IMG/VR virus record: IMGVR_UViG_3300020198_001070
Coordinates: 1 to 56,193 of that record
Source: a virus
Length of the DNA: 56,193 nucleotides
Reading direction: 5' to 3' (one strand)
Shown one piece after another: positions 16,415-24,736 of the stretch (position 1 is its first letter; the number at the start of each line of letters is the position of its first letter). The notes under the pieces were generated by a model that did not search any database, was not told where the DNA came from, and saw only the letters and a program-made list of their open reading frames with translations. The position numbers and the translations under genes were made by a program.

Positions 16415-17359
16415 ATGCAAATTAAAGATTTATCACAGAAAGTAACCAGCACACTTCTAAACGAAAGTTTAGCAAAGACATTTGGTTATAAATTAAATTT
16501 AGAACAGTTTTCAGATGTACAATTAACAGATGTTCGTAATAAATTACGTACCGAAATAAGTCAAATGGAAGTCAATGAAAGTTACGATAGTATTTTAGAT
16601 AATTCAAAATATCAAAAAACTCGTGCTTTATTAGATGTTGTTAATCAAGCAATCTTTGAAAGAGAAGAAATGCCCGATGCAGCAGAACACCCATCGACTG
16701 TGGCAAGACAGGTTAGTAATGAAGCATTGGCCTCTGCCATTAGTCAACGTGCTAAACAAATGTCAGTGCCGGAAAGTTGGATCAAAAATGCAATTAAACG
16801 TATTCAATTAGGCGAATCTGATAGACAAGAATTAGCAGCAGAATTAACCTTACGTTATGATTTGTCAGAATCACAGGCAAGTTGGATGCTGTTAGAAGGC
16901 GAAGAACAAAAGGCAGAAAACATTTTAGCCACTAAGGATATGGTTAGTAAAATAACCAATTGGATTGAAGACACCGCCGCGTTAAAAGCAGACCAATTAT
17001 TAGAATTGTTAGACTCTATAAGAGCAGAACAAGGTAGCGATATTGCAGGTAAATTTAACCAAATTACATCACAGGCATTAGAAAGATTATATACTTCACT
17101 GGTTTCAACCCGTGAAAGTTTAACACAATCATTGGCATTAGTGTCTGGTGAACAAATAGAAACAATGGGTGTTGATTTACCAGGGAATGAGATGGGTGTT
17201 ATGCCACCTGGAGCATCAGCTGACCTTTCTGCTAGTCAACCATCAGAAGTACCACCAGCATCAGAAGTACCACCAGCAGCAGAAGCCGGACGCATGAAGC
17301 GTGAAAGTATCGATTATAGCCGTAAATTAGGCATGCTGTTAAGCTCAAAAAAAAAGTAA
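16415..17359 (+). CDS. T4-like structural-region protein, 314 aa
   Basis: Helical, Ala/Glu/Ser-rich protein starting MQIKDLSQKVTSTLLNESL. The C-terminal part has a Pro/Ala/Ser linker (PSEVPPASEVPPAAEAG) and a basic end (RESIDYSRKLGMLLSSKKK). It resembles a conserved, uncharacterised protein of T4-like cyanophages and pelagiphages. The gene ends in an A9 run that forms a strong -1 slippery site directly before TAA, so a longer form fused to the next frame may be made. Confidence 0.65.
   Translation: MQIKDLSQKVTSTLLNESLAKTFGYKLNLEQFSDVQLTDVRNKLRTEISQMEVNESYDSILDNSKYQKTRALLDVVNQAIFEREEMPDAAEHPSTVARQVSNEALASAISQRAKQMSVPESWIKNAIKRIQLGESDRQELAAELTLRYDLSESQASWMLLEGEEQKAENILATKDMVSKITNWIEDTAALKADQLLELLDSIRAEQGSDIAGKFNQITSQALERLYTSLVSTRESLTQSLALVSGEQIETMGVDLPGNEMGVMPPGASADLSASQPSEVPPASEVPPAAEAGRMKRESIDYSRKLGMLLSSKKK
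17350..17356 (+). promoter_or_regulatory. candidate -1 frameshift site A AAA AAG
   Basis: The zero-frame codons are AAA AAG followed by TAA, giving the heptamer A AAA AAG, the same slippery sequence as E. coli dnaX. A -1 slip enters the frame that stays open through 17703, whose own ATG (17404) lacks a ribosome site. No obvious stimulatory stem-loop downstream. Confidence 0.5.
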
Positions 17360-17403
17360 ATGAAAATTCAGACCTGGATGACCCATTAGTAAAAATTTTA
17401 TTA

Positions 17404-17703
17404 ATGTTTCAATCACAGGCAAATGAATATGGAAAGACCGTAAAAATACCTTGGCGGGCTATTAATCAAGCATTGTCAACTGCAGGTGCACCTGCAGTTG
17501 ACATCAATAGTTTTGCCAAACGGTATGATGGTGAATCCCCTGCTGGCGCATTACACAACATCATAAATGGTAACCGTGATAGTTTTAATAATGATGGCAT
17601 TCGCATTGTTCCCGATACCCAACAGCTGGATGTAGTAGATAATCAAGAAGATGACCATTCAGAAGTTGCGAAAATGGCATCACATGCATTAAAATCAAAA
17701 TAA
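17404..17703 (+). CDS. small protein or frameshift extension, 99 aa
   Basis: The frame is open from 17356. Codons before the ATG read NENSDLDDPLVKILL, which looks like genuine protein and runs smoothly into MFQSQANEYGKTVKIPWRAI. There is no ribosome site before the ATG, so translation may come from -1 frameshifting out of the 16415 gene, giving a product of about 429 aa. As a separate gene it would be a 99-aa soluble protein of unknown function. Confidence 0.55.
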   Translation: MFQSQANEYGKTVKIPWRAINQALSTAGAPAVDINSFAKRYDGESPAGALHNIINGNRDSFNNDGIRIVPDTQQLDVVDNQEDDHSEVAKMASHALKSK

Positions 17704-17713
17704 CATTTTACAG

Positions 17714-17755
17714 AATCCTGACTACATGATATCATACGTGTATTCAGGATTTTTA
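17714..17755 (+). terminator. intrinsic terminator
   Basis: Stem AATCCTGA / TCAGGATT with a 22-nt, partly paired loop and a T run. Confidence 0.7.
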
Positions 17756-17774
17756 TAGAAAAATAATTAGGCAA

Positions 17775-18491
17775 ATGTCATTACTAACAGAAAAATATAA
17801 CTATCAACCAATCAATAGACATGAATCATCTGGGCAAAGATTATACCTTTGTCCAGATGGTTCAAAAGTCCCATCAGTAACTACAATATTATCAGCAACT
17901 CAATCAAAAGAAAAAAAAGAATCATTGATGCGATGGAAGAATTCAGTCGGGCATCAAAAAGCACAACAAATCACAACCGAAGCAGCAGGACGTGGAACTA
18001 GAATGCATACGTATCTAGAAGACTTTATACTTAATGGAACCCTTAGTCAACCTGGAACAAATCCATATAGTAAACAAAGTAATCTAATGGCAGAAACCAT
18101 TATTAATAATGGGTTAACGCATGTTAATGAAATTTGGGGGTCCGAAGTTGGATTATACTACCCAGAACTGTATGCTGGGACCACTGATGCCGTAGGTGTT
18201 CATAAAAATGAAGATGCCATCTTAGATTATAAACAATCAAACAAACCAAAAAAAGTAGAACAGATTGATGATTATTTTTTACAATTGACATTATATATGA
18301 TGGCACATAATAAGGTGTATGGAACAGATATCCGAAAAGGCGTTATCTTAATGTGCGTAGCCCCACCAGAAATATCCCCGGGGGTATGGGGTACACCACA
18401 ATATCAAGAGTTTATATTACACCCAACCGATTTCAATTATTGGTGCGATAAAGCGTGGACCAGAGTAGAACAGTTCTACAATCAAATCTGA
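17775..18491 (+). CDS. MGME1-like PD-(D/E)XK exonuclease, 238 aa
   Basis: N-terminal KVPSVTTILSAT, then RGTRMHTYLEDF, the catalytic Asp in YAGTTDAVGVH and the D-x-K motif in AILDYKQSNKPKK, followed by a helix QIDDYFLQLTLYMMAH: the layout of the RecB-like PD-(D/E)XK exonucleases found in T4-like marine phages and related to mitochondrial MGME1. Likely degrades or trims DNA in replication or recombination. Confidence 0.78.
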   Translation: MSLLTEKYNYQPINRHESSGQRLYLCPDGSKVPSVTTILSATQSKEKKESLMRWKNSVGHQKAQQITTEAAGRGTRMHTYLEDFILNGTLSQPGTNPYSKQSNLMAETIINNGLTHVNEIWGSEVGLYYPELYAGTTDAVGVHKNEDAILDYKQSNKPKKVEQIDDYFLQLTLYMMAHNKVYGTDIRKGVILMCVAPPEISPGVWGTPQYQEFILHPTDFNYWCDKAWTRVEQFYNQI

Positions 18492-18497
18492 TAAATA
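18490..18497 (+). promoter_or_regulatory. T4-type late promoter (GATAAATA)
   Basis: One mismatch to TATAAATA, 19 nt before the ATG at 18517. Confidence 0.5.
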
Positions 18498-18516
18498 AAT
18501 AAAATGGAGATTTATC

Positions 18517-18915
18517 ATGGCAACAGTTACACGAGTTAATGGTTCAGCTACAGAAGTTGGAACGTTATATAACCTTAATGCAAATTTATATTTGATCACA
18601 ATTAAAAATACAAGCTCATCTACAATTGATTTAACCCCTGAAGATTCGACCGGGGCTAATGCAGTAGTTGGTGGGGTCATCGAAGCAGTAGTCAATGAGA
18701 TTAGTCCATTAGCTTGGTTTGTTCCTGCTGATCAAATTACTTATAAAGGGCAAATTTATGTAGTTATGGATAAAGCAATTAATGATGCAGCTGAATTACG
18801 CACCCGTATTTGTAGAATTGGATTACAATCGAATGGAACAACTAGTATTGGACCCCACCTGGTGGATATAAGTGGCACAACGGTCACTGTCGCTACCTCA
18901 TTCACAGTAGCTTAA
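18517..18915 (+). CDS. probable virion protein, 132 aa
   Basis: Thr/Ser/Val-rich beta-strand sequence (MATVTRVNGSATEVGTLYN..., ending TVTVATSFTVA), with its own late promoter, good ribosome site (TGGAG) and immediate terminator. Likely an abundant structural or decoration protein; no family recognised. Confidence 0.55.
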   Translation: MATVTRVNGSATEVGTLYNLNANLYLITIKNTSSSTIDLTPEDSTGANAVVGGVIEAVVNEISPLAWFVPADQITYKGQIYVVMDKAINDAAELRTRICRIGLQSNGTTSIGPHLVDISGTTVTVATSFTVA

Positions 18916-18920
18916 ATCAC

Positions 18921-18946
18921 AAAAGCCCTAGAACTAGGGCTTTTTT
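18921..18946 (+). terminator. intrinsic terminator
   Basis: Stem AAAAGCCCTAG / CTAGGGCTTTT with a short loop and T6. Confidence 0.9.
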
Positions 18947-19076
18947 CATGCATGTTGGAATTCTGCTCCATCACAATTATAGTTGATTTCTGGTAAATAC
19001 TACTATAAGTAATATATTAGTAGGTAACTCCTAATATCTTCCAGACAGTTTACAAATATAGTAAAGAGGATTTTTT

Positions 19077-20789
19077 ATGGCAGTTGTTCAAATATCGAGA
19101 ATACAACAAAGACGTGGTAAAAAGAATAGCAACACTGGGTTACCACAATTGGCAAGTGGTGAATTAGCTTGGTGTATTGATACACAAGAATTATATATAG
19201 GGAATGGCTCTGTTGCGGAAGGTGCGCCTACAGTTGGTAATACAAAAATTTTAACGGCTAAAGATTTAGCAGATAGTCCTAATATATTGTCTAACATGTA
19301 CGGTGAATACAAATATGATTCGTATATTAGAACAGGCACAAACGCAAATCACCCGGTCTTATCATCAATCCAAAATAAACTAGATGAAACCGTAACAGCA
19401 AAAGATTTTGGTATCAAAGCAAATGCAATTGATGATGACACTATGGCACTGCAGCGTGCGATAAATCAACTGTTCTTAAATGCAAATGGAAAAGCTTCCG
19501 ATTCATCATTGGACTATCCACTTGGTACAGTAGCTGCATCAAAGCAACGGGTATCATTAAAAATTCCAGAAGGGATATACAACATTTCTTCTACCATTTA
19601 TATTCCAAGTTACACATCGTTGTTCGGAGCTGGGATAGATAAGACTATAATACAATTTTCTGGAACAGGGCCTGTTTTTAAATTCATAAATGATTCAAGT
19701 TTTACTAGTATTGAGTCTGATATAGTGACACCAAGTACAATTGATAGCACTACTAGCAGTAATCAACCACGATTTATTGTTATCAAAGATTTATCGATCA
19801 TCACAACTACAGACCAAGATGGGTTTCAATTAGATGCAGTTAGAAATAGTGAATTTGAAAACATTCGACTACAAGGGGCTTGGAATGGTAATACTAACCT
19901 AAGTAAAGGGCTAAACCTTAGATCACTTAGTTCATTGATAACTTGTGAACAAAATATTTTTAAAAATATCCAACTAAGCAATTTTAGTTACGCAATTTAT
20001 TCAAAATATGACATATCAAAAAATATTTTTGATGTTGGATACGTGTCAAACACTAGACAAGGAATTGTGTTAGGATATGACTCTACACAAAGTTCTATTG
20101 GCCAACAAGTAGGGCCATCAAACACCAGTGTTAATAATTATAAATTCTACAATATTAAACAACATGCAATTTTTGTAGACTTCGGTAACCAAAATTCTTT
20201 TTCGAATATTGTATTATCAAATGTTGGCAATGATGGTGGGTCTGATGCGAAATGGCCGCAACTTTATTTCGCAACATATACTAATATCATTGATAACATC
20301 ATGTCGGATAGATTCGAAGAATTGTCTAACCCATCCAATTTAATCCCATTTATTCCAATTGTTGCTGGGCATGCCTCGTACACATCATCTAATACAACAC
20401 CATTGGCAATTGGTTACATAACCGGGTATAACCCATTGGTGAAACTACCAGTCTCGACCAATTCTGTCGGTACACCATCAGGGTCAATTACCTATAAAAT
20501 TGAATATTTTTATAAAAGCACCACTAATTTCTTTACCCGCAATGGAACATTAACCATTTCGGCCGATATCAGCAACGGAAAATTACAATTATCAGATGAT
20601 TATGATTATGCCGGGGCAGACCCATCTGGCGAAAATTCGTTAAAATTAGATTTTAGAGTAGTATTTTTGGATCAATCAGGTAATTCATATACCACCGGGG
20701 AAACCCCCTATACCATCGTATTATTATACACAAATACTTTATCGAATGATTCTGGTACATTTGTGTATACGTTTTCTGCTCTATCATAA
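19077..20789 (+). CDS. tail fibre/tailspike with pectate-lyase-like beta-helix
   Basis: The N-terminus (VVQISRIQQRRGKK ... LPQLASGELAWCIDTQELYI) matches the attachment domain found at the start of many phage tail fibres. From about residue 115 the sequence VTAKDFGIKANAIDDDTMAL and IPEGIYNISSTIYIPSYTSL is typical of Pectate_lyase_3 right-handed beta-helix spikes. The C-terminal 200 residues are beta-rich and would contact the host surface. Likely receptor-binding, perhaps with polysaccharide-cleaving activity. A terminator follows. Confidence 0.75.
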   Translation: MAVVQISRIQQRRGKKNSNTGLPQLASGELAWCIDTQELYIGNGSVAEGAPTVGNTKILTAKDLADSPNILSNMYGEYKYDSYIRTGTNANHPVLSSIQNKLDETVTAKDFGIKANAIDDDTMALQRAINQLFLNANGKASDSSLDYPLGTVAASKQRVSLKIPEGIYNISSTIYIPSYTSLFGAGIDKTIIQFSGTGPVFKFINDSSFTSIESDIVTPSTIDSTTSSNQPRFIVIKDLSIITTTDQDGFQLDAVRNSEFENIRLQGAWNGNTNLSKGLNLRSLSSLITCEQNIFKNIQLSNFSYAIYSKYDISKNIFDVGYVSNTRQGIVLGYDSTQSSIGQQVGPSNTSVNNYKFYNIKQHAIFVDFGNQNSFSNIVLSNVGNDGGSDAKWPQLYFATYTNIIDNIMSDRFEELSNPSNLIPFIPIVAGHASYTSSNTTPLAIGYITGYNPLVKLPVSTNSVGTPSGSITYKIEYFYKSTTNFFTRNGTLTISADISNGKLQLSDDYDYAGADPSGENSLKLDFRVVFLDQSGNSYTTGETPYTIVLLYTNTLSNDSGTFVYTFSALS

Positions 20790-20795
20790 CACTCA

Positions 20796-20822
20796 AAAAA
20801 GACACCCCAGTTGGGGTGTCTA
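20796..20822 (+). terminator. terminator hairpin
   Basis: Perfect stem AGACACCCCA / TGGGGTGTCT with an A tract before it. No long T run follows, so it may be stronger on the minus strand or act as a 3' end stabiliser. Confidence 0.6.
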
Positions 20823-20833
20823 CAATAATTTAC

Positions 20834-20862
20834 TGGACATTACCATCAATCTAGTGTATACT
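20834..20862 (+). promoter_or_regulatory. sigma70-type promoter for nrdA block
   Basis: TGGACA, 17-nt spacer, TATACT. A 10-bp inverted repeat (TTACCATCAA at 20840-20849, TTGATGGTAA at 20873-20882) brackets the -10 region and start site and may be an operator. Confidence 0.6.
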
Positions 20863-20919
20863 AACACTGTTTTTGATGGTAATAGATTATCAAAAAACAT
20901 ATTACACTAAAAACCACTC

Positions 20920-20927
20920 GATAAATA
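20920..20927 (+). promoter_or_regulatory. T4-type late promoter (GATAAATA)
   Basis: One mismatch to TATAAATA, 46 nt before the nrdA ATG. Confidence 0.35.
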
Positions 20928-20973
20928 CTACCTAAACAGAAATTAGTGGTATTAAGTGAGAGTATAGACACAT

Positions 20974-23097
20974 ATGGATATGAATAAAATAACAGTAATC
21001 AAAAGAAATGGTTCTAAAGAACCATTAAATTTAGAAAAATGGCAACAACAGATTGCCAACGTTTGTTCAGGAATTGCAGATGTCAGTCAATCAATGATTG
21101 AAATCAAAAGTCAACCTCATTATTATGACGGCATTACTACTAAAGAAATCGATGAAATTACATTACGCGCTATCGTCGACTTAATCGATATAGAAGCAAA
21201 CCCAGATATAGGTCATACAAATTATCAATATGTAGCAGGTAAACAACGTTTATCAATGCTACGTAAAGATGTATACGGGCAATTTCAACCACTGCCATTA
21301 TATGAATTAGTTAAGAAAAATGTAGAAATTGGTCTTTATACACCAGAACTTTTAGAGTGGTACAATGAAGATGAATGGAATAAAATGGAGTTATTTATTG
21401 ACCATTCAAAAGATGAACAATATTCATACGCTGCCATTGAACAATTGATTGAAAAGTATCTTGTAAAAAATAGAGCAACTAAGGAAATTTTCGAAACTCC
21501 ACAAGTTCGTTACATGGTTGCTGCCGCAACAGTTTTTCATAAAGAAGAACCAAATTCGGCTAGGATGAAATATATCAAGGAATATTACAATGCTGCATCC
21601 GATGGCCTTTTTACTTTAGCCACCCCTGTACTTGCCGGTCTTGGTACGCCCACAAAACAATTTAGTAGTTGTGTTCTTATTCGCAGTGACGACGATCTTG
21701 ATAGTATTTTCGCCGCCGGTGAAATAATGGCGAAGTATGCTAGCAAACGTGCTGGCATAGGATTAGAAGTAGGTAGACTTCGTCCAGTAGGTTCACCTAT
21801 TAGAAATGGCGAAATCATGCATACCGGCTATATTCCTTTTCTTAAAAAATGGTATGGTGATTTAAGAAGTTGTTGTGTAACTCCTGAGACTTGGGTAGAG
21901 GTCATTGATGAGGGAGATTCCGATGAAATGGAAAAAACTAAAAAAATTCAAATTAAAGACCTAGCAGTAGGCATGAAGATTAAGACCAAAGACGAAACAG
22001 GTGAGATTGTTTTCAAAACAGTTACTAACAAATGGGACACAGTTGTCAAACAAGAAGACCAAGTTCGTTTGGAATTTGAGAATGGCGTGGTGTTAAACTG
22101 CTCGATAAATCACCCAATTATGTGTTTGGATGATGTCGGGTCAGTTGTCCAGAAGTTGCCAGATGCTCTAACACCTAAAGATCGTGTGTTAACTGAAGGC
22201 GGGTTTACACGGTTGCTAACTATTGATTTTGTTCAAGACAATGACGAAAACTACCTCGACATCACAGTAGAAAATACTCACACATTTTTTGCTTCTGGTT
22301 GTAAAGAAGGTCCAATGGTTCTGACTCATAATAGCCAGGGAGGTCTCAGAAATGCATCTGCTACAATTTTTTACCCAATCTGGCATTACCAATTTGATGA
22401 CCTTATTGTTCTTAAAAACAATCAAGGCACTGAAGAAACTAGAGTTCGTCATATGGACTACGGGGTCGTGTTATCAGCGTTCTTTTGGAGACGATGCAAA
22501 AACAAAGAAAACATAACATTCTTTGACCCAAACGAAGTTCCAGACTTATACGAAGCATTTTATCAAAATACATCTTTATTTGAAGAACTATATGTAAAAT
22601 ACGAAAAACGAAAAGACCTTCGTAAAAAAGTAATGAACGCAGAAGATGTATTCAAAGGTGGAATTTTAAAAGAACGCACTGATACCGGTAGAATTTACCT
22701 AGTGTTTATTGATAACGTAATGAACCAAGGACCATTTGATCCAGAATATCATACCATTTATCAATCTAATTTATGCTGTATAGCAGGTGATACAAAAGTA
22801 ACTTTCCAACATGAAAATGGAGGGGAAGAACAGATGTCTGTTTCGGATGCAGTTGAACGATTTAATTTAGGTGGATTATCTACTTCAAAAATTAAAAGTT
22901 TTAAGAATGGTGAAATTTCTTGGGAACATATTTCTGCAGCAATAGAAACAAAAACTGTTACAGAATTATATGAAATAGAAGACATATCTGGAAAAATTAT
23001 TAGATGTACAGGTGATCATTTAATTTATACAAAAAATCGAGGTTATGTTAGAGCAGATGAACTAATTGAAACCGACGTGTTATGTATAGAAAATTGA
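20974..23097 (+). CDS. nrdA: NrdA N-terminal part with one cis intein and an N-intein
   Basis: Class Ia ribonucleotide reductase large subunit, which reduces ribonucleotides to deoxyribonucleotides with NrdB. Residues 1-300 are the ATP-cone and catalytic barrel start (TKQFSSCVLIRSDDDLDS, GIGLEVGRLRPVGSPIRNG). Residues 301-453 are a mini-intein inserted between RSC and SQGGLRN. Residues 454-601 continue NrdA to YQSNLC. Residues 602-707 are the N-half of a split intein, after which the frame ends in TGA. The rest of NrdA is in the 23247 gene, so two splicing events, one in trans, are needed for the enzyme. Confidence 0.93.
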   Translation: MDMNKITVIKRNGSKEPLNLEKWQQQIANVCSGIADVSQSMIEIKSQPHYYDGITTKEIDEITLRAIVDLIDIEANPDIGHTNYQYVAGKQRLSMLRKDVYGQFQPLPLYELVKKNVEIGLYTPELLEWYNEDEWNKMELFIDHSKDEQYSYAAIEQLIEKYLVKNRATKEIFETPQVRYMVAAATVFHKEEPNSARMKYIKEYYNAASDGLFTLATPVLAGLGTPTKQFSSCVLIRSDDDLDSIFAAGEIMAKYASKRAGIGLEVGRLRPVGSPIRNGEIMHTGYIPFLKKWYGDLRSCCVTPETWVEVIDEGDSDEMEKTKKIQIKDLAVGMKIKTKDETGEIVFKTVTNKWDTVVKQEDQVRLEFENGVVLNCSINHPIMCLDDVGSVVQKLPDALTPKDRVLTEGGFTRLLTIDFVQDNDENYLDITVENTHTFFASGCKEGPMVLTHNSQGGLRNASATIFYPIWHYQFDDLIVLKNNQGTEETRVRHMDYGVVLSAFFWRRCKNKENITFFDPNEVPDLYEAFYQNTSLFEELYVKYEKRKDLRKKVMNAEDVFKGGILKERTDTGRIYLVFIDNVMNQGPFDPEYHTIYQSNLCCIAGDTKVTFQHENGGEEQMSVSDAVERFNLGGLSTSKIKSFKNGEISWEHISAAIETKTVTELYEIEDISGKIIRCTGDHLIYTKNRGYVRADELIETDVLCIEN
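21874..22332 (+). other. cis mini-intein in NrdA, 153 aa
   Basis: Starts with Cys (CVTPETWVEV), has a block B-like segment (NCSINHPIMC) and ends TFFASGCKEG...VLTHN before a Ser +1 residue: the HINT-domain layout. No homing endonuclease domain fits in 153 aa. It interrupts the conserved KSC/SQGG site of NrdA. Confidence 0.9.
22777..23094 (+). other. N-terminal half of a split intein (NrdA)
   Basis: Begins CIAGDTKVTF, includes the block B segment RCTGDHLIYT and ends GYVRADELIETD...N followed by TGA. It resembles the NrdA-2 group of naturally split inteins described from marine phage metagenomes. Confidence 0.88.
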
Positions 23098-23128
23098 TTA
23101 CCAACACAAATACATGTAGAGGTAAAAC

Positions 23129-23254
23129 ATGTATAAAGAACTTTATAAAATACTGATAGATAATGCGAAATTAGAAACCAGAATAAAAAATCAAGGAACA
23201 TATTATGAACAAAACCATGAGTTTGTTCAAGGAAGAATAAAAAATAATGATTAA
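23129..23254 (+). CDS. 41-aa relic between the intein halves
   Basis: ATG frame with ribosome site TAGAGG. The end, GTYYEQNHEFVQGRIKNND, resembles the first HNH element of phage homing endonucleases (TYYEKHHI...) but stops before the rest of the domain. Probably a truncated homing endonuclease; its stop overlaps the ATG of the C-intein gene. Confidence 0.5.
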   Translation: MYKELYKILIDNAKLETRIKNQGTYYEQNHEFVQGRIKNND

Positions 23255-23348
23255 AATTAGAAAAATAATAGTTGAAGCAACAAAAGTATATGATATAACT
23301 GTTCCAGAAACCGAGTGTTTTTTTGCAAATGATATGTTGGTTCACAAT
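23247..23348 (+). other. C-terminal half of the split intein, 34 aa
   Basis: MIKIRKIIVEATKVYDITVP followed by a segment ending FFANDMLVHN and then Cys +1. This matches the short C-inteins (about 35 aa) of naturally split phage inteins. Confidence 0.9.
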
Positions 23349-24332
23349 TGTGAAATTTTACTTCCTACTAAACCATTTAAACGATTGGATGATGAAAGTG
23401 GCAGAATATCACTCTGTACCCTTGGCAGTCTGAATTGGGGTTCGTTTAGAAACCCAGAAGATATGCGTAGAGCTTGTAGAATTCTACATAGAAGTTTAAA
23501 TAATATTCTTGATTACCAGGACTTCTTATCAATACAAAGTAAATTAAGTAATGATGAAATTAGACCAATCGGAATTGGTATTACTAATTTAGCATATTGG
23601 GCAGCTAAACGTGGGTTTAAATATGGTGAACCTGATATGTTGGCCGAAGTTAAAAGTTGGATGGAACATCAAGCATACTACTTAACTGAATCCAGTGTTG
23701 AATTAGCCGAAGAACGTGGTCCGTGTTTACATAGTGATAAAACCAGATATGGACAGGGTATATTCCCTTGGGAATTACGTGCAGCCGGTGTTAATGAATT
23801 AACAGATTTCACCCCCGAATTACCTTGGGAACCATTACGTGACAGAATAAAAGTAAGTGGTGTTCGCAATGCCACACAAATGGCTATTGCACCAGTTGAG
23901 AGTTCTAGCGTTGTAATAAATTCAACTAATGGAATTGAAATGCCAATGCAATTAATCCAAACTAAAGAATCTAAATCTGGGTCATTAACACAAGTAGTTC
24001 CAGAATACCACAAATTGAAAACCAAATATCAATTATTATGGGAACAAACTGATTGTATCGGATATTTAAAAACAGCTGCTGTTTTAGCTGCTTTTACCGA
24101 CCAATCAATCAGTACCAATACTTTTTACAATCCTGCACATTTCCCAGATAGAAAAGTGCCAACAACATTGATTGCTAAAAACTTAATGTTAGCTCACTAT
24201 TTTGGGCTAAAAACTCTGTACTATTCGCTCGTAAGCAAACAAGGTAGTAAAGTAGATGATGTTGTTGACTTACCAAGAGGTGTTGATATCAATGACGATG
24301 ATGAAGATGAATGTATTGCATGTAAATTATAA
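23247..24332 (+). CDS. nrdA: C-intein plus NrdA C-terminal part
   Basis: Residues 1-34 are the C-intein half; from Cys35 the protein resumes NrdA: CEILLPTKPFKRLDDESG, then the C-terminal barrel with ISLCTLGSLNWGS, GIGITNLAYWAAKRG and QMAIAPVESSSVVINSTNG, ending in an acidic tail with the redox pair CIAC. Trans-splicing to the 20974 product would rebuild a full NrdA of roughly 770 aa. No separate promoter is seen, so both halves probably come from one mRNA. Confidence 0.93.
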   Translation: MIKIRKIIVEATKVYDITVPETECFFANDMLVHNCEILLPTKPFKRLDDESGRISLCTLGSLNWGSFRNPEDMRRACRILHRSLNNILDYQDFLSIQSKLSNDEIRPIGIGITNLAYWAAKRGFKYGEPDMLAEVKSWMEHQAYYLTESSVELAEERGPCLHSDKTRYGQGIFPWELRAAGVNELTDFTPELPWEPLRDRIKVSGVRNATQMAIAPVESSSVVINSTNGIEMPMQLIQTKESKSGSLTQVVPEYHKLKTKYQLLWEQTDCIGYLKTAAVLAAFTDQSISTNTFYNPAHFPDRKVPTTLIAKNLMLAHYFGLKTLYYSLVSKQGSKVDDVVDLPRGVDINDDDEDECIACKL

Positions 24333-24355
24333 TGTAATAAATAATAGGATTAGTA

Positions 24356-24495
24356 GTTTCAATTACAGATAAAAATCCAAAGTGGTCGGGTAAAAGTCCA
24401 TATGCATTTGAATTATATAATAATATTTTAAAAGATAATAATAGTTCAGTTAGATTTTTAAGTGATACACAACTCAGTGATGAGGGATATAACTT
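24356..24495 (+). pseudogene. open frame without start codon, between nrdA and nrdB
   Basis: A frame encoding SITDKNPKWSGKSPYAFELY and, further on, LSDEGYNLWRRLF looks like a real protein but has no ATG, GTG or TTG at its beginning (the first possible codons are GTT/GTA). It continues in frame into the next gene to 24667 with less convincing sequence. Either a decayed small gene or one using a rare start. Confidence 0.35.
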
Positions 24496-24735
24496 ATGGA
24501 GAAGACTATTTCATATGGTCATAATGTTTCGGTATATGATAGAGAAAATCCTGGTGCAAGTTTTAAAACATTCAAATCACAGAAAGAAATGGATAACTAC
24601 TTTGCAAACGATGACACAAATTTTGAAAGATATCAATATATTTTGTCAGAAAGTGGCGAAATGTTAGCAGAAACTTGTAGTTACTTCAATACAAGACAAT
24701 ATAGAGAATTAAGCGGATTAAATTTAAAGGATTAA
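24496..24735 (+). CDS. small phage protein, 79 aa
   Basis: Begins MEKTISYGHNVSVYDREN; charged, Phe/Tyr-rich, with SQKEMDNYFAND. It ends 1 nt before nrdB, so it is probably translated with it. Function unknown. Confidence 0.55.
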   Translation: MEKTISYGHNVSVYDRENPGASFKTFKSQKEMDNYFANDDTNFERYQYILSESGEMLAETCSYFNTRQYRELSGLNLKD

Positions 24736-24736
24736 T

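Noticed and set aside
22216-22452. Homing endonuclease in the first NrdA intein
   Set aside because: The intein is only 153 aa with no LAGLIDADG or HNH motif; the antisense ORF here is a shadow.
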